Positions 12,649-25,505 of a stretch of 64,000 bases of DNA are shown here, piece by piece. This stretch comes from Riptortus pedestris (lineage: Eukaryota; Arthropoda; Insecta; Hemiptera; Alydidae): positions 114,230,001 through 114,294,000 of the forward strand of contig CM032231.1 in NCBI GenBank assembly GCA_019009955.1, read 5' to 3'. The first letter of the stretch is position 1. Every line of letters starts with the position of its first letter. Both the position numbers and the translations under genes were made by a program. The notes under the pieces were generated by a model. The model did no database searches. It was not told the DNA's origin and saw nothing but the letters and a program-made list of their open reading frames with translations.

Positions 12649-13643
12649 CTCACTCAGTAATAAAAGTTGTAAGCATTAAATTCGTGATTTGTATACAACA
12701 TACATGCAAAAGTAATTTCATTAAAAAGGGCAAAGGGACCAAGCTTTTCTGTGTTCATAGAATTAATGCAGGTGGAACACTAATTAAATTATACACGATG
12801 AATAATATGTTTCGTTTTTACTTCAGTATAATTTTCTAGCAATTCCTAGAGTGAGGACACTTGTTTTTCTAAATTCAAATTGAATCTTGGTGACATAATA
12901 TGCCACTTCGTAATTATTTATTGCTGTCACTATTTTAGATATTTTCTTTAAACAAAAAAAAGTATAGCGTTACATTTATTCTAGATAACCTAAATTCCAT
13001 GAATTACTTCCACTTGTGAAGTGAGTTGCTTTCATCAGGAATGTGATTTAGCTCAGAGTTCATCCTCTATGGAATGCGGGGGCCTAAGTGTTTACCTCTT
13101 TGCACACTTCGTTGGTTCAACACATTCTTTTTCTCTAAAACCCCTTCACCAGGGTGTGTAACTTACGGGGAAGTGCCAAGTCGATTGTGAAATGAGTTGT
13201 GTCCAAAAAAAAATAAAAAACAATGAGCCATAACAAAAATAATATAAAAGTTTATATTTCATCCAATAATTACTTTAACGATTTTGGTTTAATGATTATA
13301 TATCACCAAAATAAGTCCCTATTAGTAAAAATATTTGCAAATCATCAATGTGTCTTTTCCCGCCTCACGTCAAAAATATACTGGATTTCTACCAACAAAA
13401 GAACAAAATTTCATTTGATTACAAATGACTTGCATGTGGTTTATGCCAAAGAGCCCAATAAATCGAGGAAGCCATATTAATCGTTATCAAAGTAACTATC
13501 ACAATTTTTTATAAATCTATAAACTAGTAAAAGAACCCATGTATTAAAAAAAATATAAATTCACTAGAGTTCTGATAAATTTGGACATTGAATTCTCAAA
13601 ATTTCAGTAGTTTGAAATAATAGGAAATTTAATGTTTATATAA

Positions 13644-13867
13644 ACTGCTCAAAAATGAATAGGGATATTGGCTGTTTTGTGGTATGTATGGGGCATACCC
13701 TAGCTATTTTTTGGGGCTAGCATATTTTTTTTATTATAAATATCATTAATATTTATTAGAAATTATTGTCTTTTTTCCCCCATAAGAAAGAAATTTCATT
13801 AAGATCGATTTAATTAAAATTAATAGGATAAGAAAAAATAACCAATATCCCTATTCATTTTTGAGCA

Positions 13868-13869
<2 letters not shown>
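13644..13869 (+). mobile_element. Tc1/mariner-like MITE with 28-bp terminal inverted repeats
   Basis: The left end ACTGCTCAAAAATGAATAGG is the exact inverse of the right end (CCTATTCATTTTTGAGCAGT), and identity extends to GATATTGG. Both ends are flanked by TA. The 226-bp body has no ORF. ACTGCTCAAAAA ends and a TA target are typical of Tc1/mariner. Confidence 0.85.

Positions 13870-13908
<39 letters not shown>
13869..13908. repeat. (TA)n microsatellite beside the MITE
   Basis: A 40-bp TA run starting at the MITE's right end; probably the original insertion tract. Confidence 0.93.
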
Positions 13909-13911
<3 letters not shown>

Positions 13912-14236
13912 ACACACAGGGTGTCTCAGGTATAACGGCCGAACTCGAAATATCTCGGAAAGGAAGCCTTTTAGCGGAAAAATGTCAGAGACGTAAACTT
14001 TTAGGTCTGCCTAAATTATTATACTTAAAACACATAAACATTTGCAAAAACATATAGTATAAAATAGAATAGGTCTACAGGATACTTAAAAAGAGTTAAC
14101 TTTTATTATATTCATTTAAACAAAGCAAGGATATGAGAAACAATCAAATTTTTACGAAATATTTTCCATAATATAAAAATAAAGTACAACAAAGGTAAGT
14201 ACATTAAGGAGTAAATACAATATATTATTCTAATTA

Positions 14237-14269
14237 TGCCAATCACCATCGCTGTGGGGCACAAACCAA
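14237..14269 (-). repeat. 33-bp dispersed motif, copy 2
   Basis: Reverse complement of the 1549 motif with one change (ACAGCG for ACATCG). Confidence 0.8.
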
Positions 14270-14629
14270 ATAAATACAAATTATATTAAATCCTGAAATC
14301 AAATCTAAAAAAAAAACAAAAAAAATTATCTTGCAGGGCAAATATGGGGCTTAAATATTTCGAGTGTCATCTTGAACCATTTTATATATTTAGTAAGGGT
14401 TTAAAACTCTGTGAATGGACGGAAAGCACCTTTTAAATATCATATATGGGTTTCAACAAAACTTTACTATGTGAGATACATGTTAATATGTTATGCGTGG
14501 GGTCAATAATTAGACAGGTTAGTTTGATCAATATAATACTGGATATTTAATCGATTCCAACACAAAAATCATATTCTTTAATGGCTGAAAAAAGACAAGT
14601 AAAATAGAGAGGATGTGGTTTAAGGGGTG

Positions 14630-14945
14630 AAGTTACAAAATATCTCAGCTATTATGAGACAGATAGAATACTATCATAGAACCAATCAGCCTCTTCTTCG
14701 CCAAGTCCAATTTCAGCATTTAACGAACTTGATCTTTAGTTTCATCTTATCTGCATATATAACATGTTTGCGGTCAAACATAATTCACAACCGCTAGAGC
14801 AGCAACATGCAAGTACTTATTACTCACAATTTTGAAGAGTCCTCATTTTCGTCACTTCCTTGGTTAGATCGATGGGCATTTGAGGACATTTTTGTCTTGA
14901 GTAAAACATCAATTGATTATTTCCCTTGAGGAAAGTCTGCTAATA
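14630..14945 (+). mobile_element. Degenerate Family 1 fragment
   Basis: Diverged internal block (TTTAACGAACTTGATCTTTA, CCGCTAGAGCAGC), TCCTCATTTTCGTCA and a decayed 3' palindrome (TTTCCCTTGAGGAAAGTCTG). The TA tract is replaced by short sequence. Confidence 0.7.
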
Positions 14946-16100
14946 GCTGAAAGCCCATCGTGCATTCTGAACAGGTTCATTATATAAAGTTATTTCCATT
15001 TACCTTTGGCTTTCATTTAAGGCACTTGGGTTCTGGAAGGGAGGAGAGGCAAGGACCTATAAAGACATCAATATCCTATTCATCGGAATGGACAGACATG
15101 AATAGGTCTCATCAGGTTGGGTCTGATAAGGAAAAGGAGTATCTCAGGAGACTGGATGAAGGCTATGGGAGGATACCGAAGAAGAGAAATCTTGTTACAA
15201 GAGATAACACAATATAACCCTGATTACGTGTTAGGGGCTAGTGCATTGGGCTGGGGTCCCACAGGGTTACGCCCTCTCCCCCGCATTGTGTTCTATATTA
15301 CCTTTTTGATTTGGAATTTCCCCGCTCATGTCGAAGAAAAAAAAAGATAATAAATAAACTGCTACTGTCATCTTCTAACAATATCTGAAGAACATCGGAA
15401 TCAGGAAATGATAATACCTCTACTGAATGTCCATAAAAACCATTAAACGATTTTTAAGGACATTGACTACTAATGATTACCTGAAACTCTTACTAGTTTA
15501 TTGCATGCAGTCATTTTCATTTATTCCAGTTTCACTTTTACATATAATAACATTTTTAGTGCTCAAATATGTTTACATTTATTTATAAAATGATTGTATT
15601 ATAATCAATATCACTTGAATAACAATTACATGTCAAGAACTATGACTCAAAATTTTCGAGACGCTTTAAATTTTGTCATAATCCGTTTTCAATAATTTAA
15701 TCTGCCTTTCGGGTTGTAAATACGAACACAGAACCGACGAAAGCAAAGTATAATGTAATTTAATATTACTACATTTTTTTATTAATAAATGCTTTGACGC
15801 TAGCAAAAACAACCAGTAGTGCTTTAAAATGCAAAAAAAAATATGCACATTTAACAACTTGGATTAATTTTACTATTTGGTTATTTAATTAAGGGTGTAA
15901 ATCACTCCAATTGCATGATACTAAAAAAATTAAATAAACTAACTTACAAAGTGAGCAAAAAAAAACTTTCAATGAATGTTTTAAATTCATTGAAAAATGG
16001 TTAAAACGAAGTGGGAAGACTTCTGTTTATTGTAGTTTCAACCTAATAGAAAGAAAAAAAAAAAGATAATATTACATTCCTTACAAAATGGATTTAATAG
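14946..16100. other. Unassigned DNA with a higher-GC stretch at about 15000-15300
   Basis: The stretch holds two overlapping open frames of 77-85 codons on the plus strand without recognisable domains. It may be an old repeat or a non-coding conserved segment. Confidence 0.4.
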
Positions 16101-16172
16101 ATGGAGTATGTATTCATTGGTATGTTAATACGCCTGAACTACTTCCATGAGAGGATACATCAGCTCTCTATT

Positions 16173-16187
16173 TGTGTGTGTGTGTGT

Positions 16188-16269
<82 letters not shown>

Positions 16270-16278
16270 GAGAGAGAG
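16173..16278. repeat. (TG)n(AG)n compound microsatellite, about 105 bp
   Basis: TG repeats (16173-16202) switch to AG repeats (to 16278), then short TG/TC runs. All three overlapping frames here are repeat artefacts. Confidence 0.97.
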
Positions 16279-16279
16279 C

Positions 16280-17980
16280 GTGTGTGTCTCTGTCTCTGTG
16301 TGTTTTGTGTGAGAATGGGCAATAAAAACGTGCCTCGTGACTTGAGAGGCGCTTTACGGAATCTCTAAGCCGATATGTATAATTAAGACTGGGGCTTACG
16401 AAATACACAAGAGATTTAGGCGGCCATGGTCGTCGTATTATACAATACCGGGGACTAGATGAGCACAAAGGCATTTGCTTAATCGCAGCCGGAAAACGAG
16501 AAATTGTCCCTCTCCTAAGTCATAAGCCTGTCAACATAATCTCCCTCCCACTTCAGCATAAAGCGCTCGTACAATTCTCAGCCTCTTGATTTCATAAAAT
16601 CTCCTTAATTCCTGTCAATGATTTTCACTATGCGTCATTCATATTCTCTCCATGGATACATTAACTTTAATCCAATCATCTCTCGAAAAAGCCTATAAGC
16701 AGGGACTAGGTAACCTAAGTAGTTTTAGAGTAAACATCCATTACTTCATAGATGTATCATAAGTTCATACATAAATCAGCTAACATGTCTGAAATCTCAG
16801 ATTGTTATTCAGAAATGTCTAAAGCACGGTTCAAACACTTGTTGCAAACTGACACAATAAATAACGACTTTTAAAAGGTAACTACTACTAAATATTTCAG
16901 ATTATATGAATATGAAAATTAATAGCTCTGGCTTTAATATAACACAGTCATAATAGGACTTAGTTATATTTATACGTGCTTCAAACTAACAGAAAACCCA
17001 TTATGTCTTTGTACCTTCAGTGCCTAACAAACTAACCTTCATTTAATATACGACTGTAAGCTTTTGACAGATAAAAGACAAATTTCAAAGCAAAAAGTGA
17101 CGAACATAGTAAATTATTGGCCTGTTCTTTACAACAGCAAAACCAACATATTCATAAAGAATTTTATTCATGTTTAAGGATGGTGAACTTATTTCTTAAT
17201 TAGTAGTAATATCATTAATTTATTTAAGACAGAATTAAGCGATTTTTATTTTAAAAATGCAAGATAGCTCTTTGAAAGTTTGCTGACAGTGTTTATCAAA
17301 TCATAGAAGCCTGGAATGCTTTCTACACATAATTTTGGATGTATATTTATTATTCCCCTATTTTCTTTTGATTTGTATACATTTTTTCATTATTATTTAC
17401 CACAATTTTTATTTTGTCTAAATAATAACAAAGACAGACAGACCAATTATCAGGAACAATTTTTTTTTTTAATTTAGTGCTATGTTCATTTATAAAATGT
17501 TTATTCTTAACTATTAATTTTGTTATTTAACATTGCATAATTTTTGACTTTTTAAATAGGCAATCACCTTTGATATGATGTCCATAAATAAATAAATAGT
17601 ATTTTATCTTAAAAGCTCATAAATAGTCTATAAGACTCATATATTATCCTCCGATGTAGTCGTTATTTAGTTTTGAAATAAATTAAAGGGCAATGATAAG
17701 CTGATTAAAAAATAAGTTGCAAATGCTCACACACTGCAGAAAATATTGCTGCAGTCATAAACTGTTAAATGGATCACATTCGAGCATTATGGCTTCCTTG
17801 CTTCCATTTACCTAGAGAAATGAAGCATTTACTTCAAGAACTATTTTATCACCGTTATAACCGTTTCTATACTAATGTCTAGTACATTTTCGTGACATAC
17901 TTTCATAGTATTGAGCTGCAATTTGGATACATGTCAAAACTATGAATATAATTCTTTATTTCTGTAATTAAATTCAGCTC
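16280..17980. other. Unassigned DNA; moderately GC-rich at 16330-16720, then AT-rich
   Basis: The first 400 bp have fewer homopolymers and more balanced base use than the surroundings but no long open frame. A regulatory or conserved non-coding segment is possible; nothing shows it directly. Confidence 0.35.
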
Positions 17981-17984
17981 ATAA

Positions 17985-18090
17985 TAACGGGGATATTTTG
18001 AATTTTCGAATTCCACCCTCACTCCACTCACCTATTCCACATCTTCTTTCAGCCATTAAAAAATATGATCTTTAGTGTTAAATGAATAGT
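17985..18090 (+). mobile_element. Degenerate Family 1 internal fragment
   Basis: AACGGGGATATTTTGAATTTT and TTTCAGCCATTAAAAAATAT correspond to the internal block of better copies. Confidence 0.55.
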
Positions 18091-18689
18091 AAAATCTTTA
18101 GTATAGTATAGAGAGACTAAACAATTTTGAGTCACAACCGTAAAATCTTAAATGACTACATATCCTCATGTATCTCACATTATAAATCGCTGTTGAAAAC
18201 AATATATCGACAGGTTTAATAAGCAACTTCGCATGTAAAAAAAAAATACGTTTACAGGTGTCACAAAAAGTTGATTCAATCACAGCAAATGAAAATATTG
18301 ATATCTTACTTTCAATCATTTCAAAATACAGGTGAACAATATAAAATAATTTTGAATATAGCCTTAAAACAGAACATCATAAACAGTACTATAATTGTAA
18401 ATATGAAAAATCAGGATATATCATTTTTTTGATATACGAGGTTGCTGATCAAAACTGTCAATATGGTTTTAAAGTAAGACGTTTCATGAAATACTATGAT
18501 TCGAATTATTGCCAATGTGCGATGACGCCAGTAGGGATTTACTAAAAGCTGAAAATGTAAAAAAAAAAAATGAAAATATCTGGGTGAGTGAACGATTATT
18601 TGGAATTAAGTATGACTTTATACAATTGTTCAAGCGGCTCATAGGTACGGAGATAATTAGATTTTTTGAAATTATTATTATTATTATTT

Positions 18690-18815
18690 TTGGAGGGACT
18701 TCATTTTCGTTATCTCCTGGGGTGGACGATGGACGTTTGAAGACGTTTTTCGAAAATCGCATCCTAATTAATACCTGATTCCGCTTAAGGGAAGTCTGCT
18801 AAATCGGAATATTTT
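18690..18815 (+). mobile_element. Degenerate Family 1 3' end
   Basis: ACTTCATTTTCGTTATCTCC, GGACGATGGACGTTTGAAG and GCTTAAGGGAAGTCTGCTAA match the 3' third of the element. It is probably separated from the 17985 fragment by later insertions. Confidence 0.65.
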
Positions 18816-19589
18816 GTCACTTGTTTGGTTAAAAGATAATTATTCATAGACACATTCGTGAATTACAGAATAAACAAGTCCTGCTGCCTTCTACCGACTT
18901 TATGAAACTTTTGCCAACTTGAACATTAGGTTTCTGAGTTCCTGTGGTTCCATATTTTCAAATTATATTTAATATTTTTTTTCTTATGAGCTGGAAATTT
19001 CCAGTCAAAGAGACGGATAGTTACTTTAACATTCCACGAAGAGGAGAGTACTCTTCGACCAAAGCTTCGTTTCAAAGTTTGTCTTTTTTCACACTCCTAC
19101 TACCAACTAGATCTACTCTTGCGAACAGAATACTAAGTTTCCCGGGTTCAAAAAATGGGGCCATAATTAAACACATTCTGTATACATAGATGGCTAAAAT
19201 GTATTAAATTATGTCTTTCAAATATATAAATATAAAATGAGACAGGATAAAATAAACAAAAAAATGTCTTGCAGGTGTGTTAAGTAAGTGTAAGACAGAT
19301 TACGTCAAATCAGATTGCATTTCCTGTTATCCTTAAGCAAGAAAGATAAGAAATTAAAAATCAACATTAGATGGTTTTTGCTATAAAAGTAAAAATTACA
19401 TGAATTGGAGTGGTGGTGGGTTGAAAGCTGATTATACTAAAATACAATGAAATATCCATTATTATTTGAGTCAGAGGAAAATGCATTGCCATGCAATTAT
19501 CATAAATTATTTTGTTATTTAGTTTAATCGAGTCATTATACACACGATTAACACGATTTTGTATGTTATTCCTCTTCTTACTCTCAATT

Positions 19590-19713
19590 GCCTAACCCAG
19601 ATTTCGGACATCAGCGAACTTTACCTTCAGGTTTATACGACGGAATTCAATATTAAGTTAGATAAGAAATATTACTGCGGCTAGAGTGCTAAAAGACAAA
19701 TATATACGCGCGC

Positions 19714-19755
<42 letters not shown>
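19590..19755 (+). mobile_element. Degenerate Family 1 fragment with (CG)n(TG)n microsatellite
   Basis: ACATCAGCGAACTTTACCTT and GCGGCTAGAGTGCTAAAAGA precede TATATA(CG)n(TG)n at 19701-19755. The usual TA tract has changed to CG/TG repeats. Confidence 0.6.
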
Positions 19756-19756
<1 letters not shown>

Positions 19757-21267
19757 GGCCCAAAAATCCGGCCCTCTGATATAAGATAGACTCCGAAATA
19801 TTATTTATGTGCCATATGATGTTCTGAAGAAAATATTTACTTAACATGAGTATGTTAGTTAAAGAAACTATGACGATTTAATTTCAAATCCTCTTAAAAT
19901 GGTACAATATTTTTATTACTAAAAATAAAGCAATAAAGTATTATGAATTTTTAGTACCGCAAGACCTTCTAATTTATATGTGGTATACTCACATAGCTAA
20001 CTTCAATCCCAATATGTAACATATGCCGTTGTGCACGTACAGTGATAACTATATTGCTCAATTTTGCGATATATAAACAAATAAAGAAGGACTCTAAACT
20101 TGGTGTCTCTCTACAGGAAATCCTTGGCGATTGTGAAGTCAGTGTAAAAGAAACTCTAGTTCCTGGGAAAATCGAACCTGATTAAAAACATTCAGAGAAC
20201 AACTTCTTTATAAACCACATATATTACGAATGAATGTACTGTAAATTTTTTATTGAAACGCTGTGACCAATGTGTATATCACAAAAAAAAATCCACATTT
20301 TTTAAGATAAAAGACAATTTAAATAAAAAAAAAAAAACAGAATAAAAGAAATTTGCATACTTTTCCTTTTCCAGTTCAGCTACCAGAGCAGATATATGTA
20401 AATTGAATTACATTGGACGCAAAGGGAAAGATTTCTTTCTTTATTTAGTCAGATCGGATCAGATCTCAGCATTCAAAATGTACTCTCTAAAATGCAAAAT
20501 GGGTAATGGTTTCTCTTCAAGACGATTTCAGTTAATCGTAATTGCTAAATTATCCGTAGTTTTAAATTCTTTTTAGGATTTAGGACAAAATGCCAAAATA
20601 GTTATATATTACTTGCTACTATAGAAGCGAAGAGAAGAATTTGTTAATCTAATTGATGGTGATGTTAATCTATTTAGGACCCCAATAATTTGCAGAGTAA
20701 GCCCCTTGAACGATGGCCTTTGACATTAAAACAATCAAGAGACTGTTCCTTTTCCAATATATTTTACATTTTTTTTCTTATTCTATGAAAATGTGAAAAT
20801 AATTTGACCACTTTCTAAATTTGAATGTGCCACTAAGTTTATTCTGGTTTAAGATTTAAGAATAGTTTACTTATACGGTGATACAGGAATTGGTCTTTTC
20901 ATTATTTATAGGATTTCTTATCAATATTTAAAAACGTTCTAATGCGATCTTGAATGTAACTATGTTTCAATTAGCAATCATGTGAGAAAATAACTATTAT
21001 TATAACAGCTCAAATCCCGACTATTTATCATAATTCAATTTCAATACCCAACCAGTAATAATCAGTATTCATCGAGCCCATCAGAAATGGGGCAAATGTT
21101 TAGGATTATAACAAAAATGAAATTATGCCGATAAAATTTTCAAATCATTTATTGGTGTAGAATTTCAAGGCTGAAGTTATAAAATAAAAATAAATAATTC
21201 TCAGTAATTTAAAAACATCTGACTACCACGTAGCTCATTTGTACTTCTATTTAATTCATATTATTAT
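19756..21267. other. No recognisable feature; AT-rich unique DNA
   Basis: No coding-like frame or known repeat seen. Confidence 0.6.
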
Positions 21268-21440
21268 AATATTAATTTAATTATTATTATTATTATTATA
21301 ATTATATTAATATTATTATAATAGATATTAAATTAATTATTTAATTTAATATTTAGTTATTTATTAACGTCCAATTAATGCAACTAGGACTAATTGGGAC
21401 GGGTTATCTACAGGTCACCACCCTTTTCTAGCCAGGGGGG
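21268..21440 (-). mobile_element. tRNA-derived SINE 3' part with (TAA)n-like tail
   Basis: Minus strand: CTGGCTAGAAAAGGGTGGTG, ACCTGTAGATAACCCGTCCC, TTGGACGTTAATAAATAAC, then an AT-only (ATT)n tract 21268-21355. The tRNA head is missing. Confidence 0.72.
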
Positions 21441-23406
21441 TTATAAGCAGACCTTTTCAAGATATACACAAATGTTTTTATACAAATTTTGTTTATCTCT
21501 TGTAGTTACAATGAATTTTAATGTTTTATTACTGGTTCTTTCTAACCCTTCCCCTTAGTCGGTTTTGATCAAGAGAGGTCGCCGGAACTAGTTAGAATAG
21601 GCACAGGGAAGAACAAAACAAATAATTCCGAGAAACCCTAAAATTTTGATACAATATTTTCATTTCTTCGTACAAGCAAGTAAACAAATTATTTCAATAA
21701 ATAAAAAGCACGTCAAAGTGAAAAGTCTCCTTGTGTTTTAAACAATGAGTCTTCCAGAAAGAAAAATAAATAACTAAAAACTCCCAGGTGAGAAATGTGA
21801 TGGCTTGAAAACAGAATCTGAAGCCTGTTTTACTTTCACTGCTTGCAATCCTTCTCACCCACAGACCAGAAAGAAACTCAAGGGTCCTTTATTTTGCCTC
21901 TTCACACTCAAGATTTTTCTATACCTCGAGGACTCTCAATAAATTTGTGAAAAGGAGTTGTTCAAACATAAAGAATACACAGGATAGAGATAGCCCTGCT
22001 GTTTCTTTACATGTCTTGTACAAGCTGACTTCCTCTTCGATATTATTGGTTAAAACTCGGAGTATGAAAACTTTTTAATTTTATGAATGAGTTGGAAGTA
22101 ATACTCACTCAGTAAATATTCCTAAGTTCTGATTCCGAAGAAAGGAAATAAAACGTTCAACATAGCATTGAGGGATTTTAATGGTTTCCTTTGGTATTCT
22201 GCGCTAGACTAACCAACAATAAAGGTAGGTGGTGAATATCTCTCATGCCCAATGGTGCAAATCAAGGAGTCTTTCCTATGTAGGTCTTAGACTGAGTACA
22301 GTCACCACTGAGAGCACGCAAACTAGGACATTAATATAATTTCTAGTCCCACATCACTGTTATTGTACTACGGAATAAAGTTATGAAACTCAAATTTAAT
22401 ATAAACCATAGACTGTAGGCAAAGAGTTTCAATCATCAATGAATAATGAACAATTATTCAAAAAATCGAAGAGGTTGCTTCAATGTACACTCTTACACAG
22501 ATTTATTGATACGCTAATTCGTAATAAATAACATATAATATTATTTATCTTGAATGTTGTATAATGACTTCTCCCATTTTTCCAACTTTTTAGTAAATGT
22601 ACTTCCCATATCATGGCCTTAAAACACAATGCAATAAGAAACTATTAATTAAATATCTTTATATATGGCTAGAAATAATGTTTTATTGGAATCTTACAAT
22701 AACAATAATAATAGACAAATAATGGCTAAAACCAGGTATGAAAAAAATGTTAATACGTTCATGAAAAAAAAATATTAAAGCCGAAAAAGAAAGAAAAAAA
22801 AAACTATGAGTAAAATGGAAAATCTTTCTATGAAAGAAAGCCATTTAAATGTTTTCACTCGATAGCTTGACATTAGTGAAGCTTTTATTAATGATCTTAA
22901 AAATCCCTATATACAGTTCACTGGACCGAAACACACTCATTTCTAAAAAGAATAGTACAAAAGTAAGAAGTTTAATTTGAAAAAAATTTGCGCATCAGTT
23001 AACCGCTATCCGTGTATTCTAGCCACGAATGACTTTTAAAACTTCAAATGCTTTTAATTTCTGGATTCTTCGCAATCGCTGAAAAGAAAAATGATTGGGG
23101 AAAGGAAGAGTTAAAATCTTTTTAATGAAACCTCCCGGTATTTCCTCTAGTTGTCATTTTTTTTTTACAAACGAGCACTCGCTTTTGATGTCTTGTTTCT
23201 TCTTCAGTCAACTCTTCGCATACATTTCTAAGACCACCTTGCTTTCACCAATCCGATTGGTACACCCGGTTGGTGACCCGTTACCTGCGTGTGTGTGTGG
23301 AGAGAGAGAGAGAAATATGGCTTGGACAACCGAGTCCACACCTTAAACGGCAGTATCAGGTTAAAACGACTCAGAACCCGGTGCTGATTTCCAGTTATAT
23401 TTATTA
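21441..23406. other. No recognisable gene
   Basis: A short open frame near 23095-23346 overlaps GT/GA-rich simple sequence just before the Helitron end and shows no domain. Confidence 0.55.
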
Positions 23407-23996
23407 CTAGTGGACGCGACAGACGCTGTCTTGCATGATATATCATGCGATAAGGATATTAAATTTAATAATATTATTTTTAAAACAAAAGAGACTTTTA
23501 ATAACACAAAAAACAACTTATGTTATGTGCACGTTTGCTGCTGTTTCAAAACAAATAGAAAATGAAATATCCCGATTTTTTTATTCAGGCCTCCCTTATA
23601 ACCCCCACTCCCGTTCGAACCTAAAAAAAATTGAATATAGCTTATAATCATGGAAGAATTAATGCTAATTTACATATAGAGTTTTGTTAAGTTCGGTTCA
23701 ATTGTTAGTGCCCAATAAAATTGATGGCACCCACTTTAATGTTTTAGTGTACATCTCGTACACTTAATTATACGGCAAAAGTGAATATAACAAAAGTTAC
23801 TCTAAATAACAAAATAAACAACTTTTATCCTGAGCATATTTGTCGAAAAACCAGTAGGAAACGAAATATCGCTATTAGCAGATTTCCCTTAAGGGAAATC
23901 AGCTATTGAGGTTGTACTCATGACGGGATTTTCGAAATTTTCCTTCAAATGTCCATCGATCCTCCCAATCGTAGATGACGAAAATGATGTCCGTTA

Positions 23997-24056
<60 letters not shown>

Positions 24057-24705
24057 CTGTTACCACTCTAGCGGTCGCAATTTTTGTTTGATCGCTACCA
24101 AACTCGATATTTAGTCGTTTTAAGTAAAAAGAAAGATCAAGTTCGTTAACAGCTGAAATCGGACCCGGGGGAGGGGCGGTTCCGAGCGGGGGATTTTCAA
24201 AAATTCGAAATATCTCCGTTACTATACGTCGGACCGAAAAATTGTACAGAATCAATCCTATTGCAAATTACATTTACTATAAATATTGCTCTATGCATTT
24301 ATTCTCTATCTTGAATATTAACCAAGATATTTGCATTTGTATTCTGCGTGTGGTCACCAGTAGGCTATGTTCGGACTTTCCGCCGAGAGCTCTGGTGGCC
24401 ATTTCCATAACTATTCGTCCCTCGTGAATAGGCTTTGAGGTTAGGTTAATTGTTTTTTGGGGCTTGAAACTACTGGGTTATTACGCCCTAAATAATGTTT
24501 TAGGTTTAGAGGTTTCTTACTACTACAGTTGTTATTAGGCAGATTTCTCTATTGTAAAACTTCACGTGGGAAATCTGCTTAGTTTACGCACCCCCTGCGT
24601 GACGGACTTTTTTCAATTGTAGGCCTCCCAACGCCTGCTCCATCTGCCCAACCGCGTACAAATAAATTCATTCAAATCGGTCAAGCCGTTTAGGTATGTA
24701 TGTAA
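23407..24705 (-). mobile_element. Non-autonomous Helitron interrupted by a Family 1 element
   Basis: The left end CTAGTGGACGCGACAGACG at 23407 is the reverse complement counterpart of the 63195 Helitron end, and the next ~50 bases also match. Body at 23440-23875, then Family 1 at 23875-24611, then body again (GTAGGCCTCCC...TCGGTCAAGCCGTTTA) to about 24705. The interruption is at a T-run (gctaTT/TTcaat). The 5' limit is approximate. Confidence 0.65.
23875..24611 (-). mobile_element. Family 1 copy nested in a Helitron
   Basis: TTAGCAGATTTCCCTTAAGG at 23875 to GACGGACTTTT at about 24611, with a TA run at 24001-24052. Both flanks are parts of one older Helitron, so the element's limits and lack of target duplication can be read directly. 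Confidence 0.87.
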
Positions 24706-25143
24706 AAATTATAATGTTAACACCCAATTTCCATTTCTTGCACGGATTAATAAAAATAATCTCAGAAAATGATAAATGTTGATCGTTTGATACTGGAATA
24801 ATTTATTCTTTTCTGAAAAAAATATCCTACTCAAGTTTGGTGGATATGTTTTATTTTCTTTCCGAAACGGCTCTGTGTTGTTCTAGAACAGGACTACAAA
24901 TATCATTTCAACAGATAACAGGGTTCGTTATTGTTATGGACTCACGTATTGGCAAGGTGAACAGTTGCCTCGGAACAAGTACACGCATCATAGGAACTAG
25001 CGAAAATATCTATAAAGCACTAGAAGATTTTTAAATAATGGCTGAAATAACCCGCGAATGCAGAGTCTTATAAAGTTGTCGCTTGGACCTAATGAGTTCG
25101 CAAAATAAAGTCGATATTAAATCAGTTATGATTAAGTATTGAC

Positions 25144-25314
25144 ATGGCTCCCTGAGTGGAAGTTTGTGTACTTAAATCTAAGGTGGTGAAATTCACTGAA
25201 GAGGCTTCGTTGGAAGTGAAACATGTAGAGCTGATTAATAAAGATGAAGAATTGAAGAAGAAAAGTGAGTGTGGTCTACAAAATGACATTCTAAAGCGAT
25301 CTATTCTTATATAA
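25144..25314 (+). pseudogene. Coding-like fragment with an early in-frame stop (unidentified)
   Basis: ATG GCT CCC at 25144 is followed by TGA, then 52 open codons to TAA at 25312. The frame begins VEVCVLKSKVVKFTEEASLE and continues with Lys/Glu-rich sequence (ELINKDEELKKKSE). Codon use is more balanced than in the AT-rich artefact frames around it. The first stop suggests a decayed coding segment or retrocopy. No domain is recognised. Confidence 0.3.
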
Positions 25315-25505
25315 ATAATTGATCGTAATATATGCTCTAATTATGTAGAGCCTAATATTATGTTCTAAACATGCATAACAGCAGTACATAAAAGAATGGT
25401 GAACAGCCATGCACGAGTGTTCGAAAAATCCTATATATGAATTTTCAACATTCCAAGACTAGGTACATGCCTGCAGGCGTGTTAACTATTTATTAATTAA
25501 TTATT

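Noticed and set aside
13915..13960. CACAGGGTGTCTCAGG as a transposon end
   Set aside because: It resembles ends of some arthropod repeats, but no partner end or second copy was found in the window.
16101..16474. Long Arg/Glu-rich and Ser/Leu-rich frames on both strands
   Set aside because: They are translations of the (TG)n(AG)n microsatellite.
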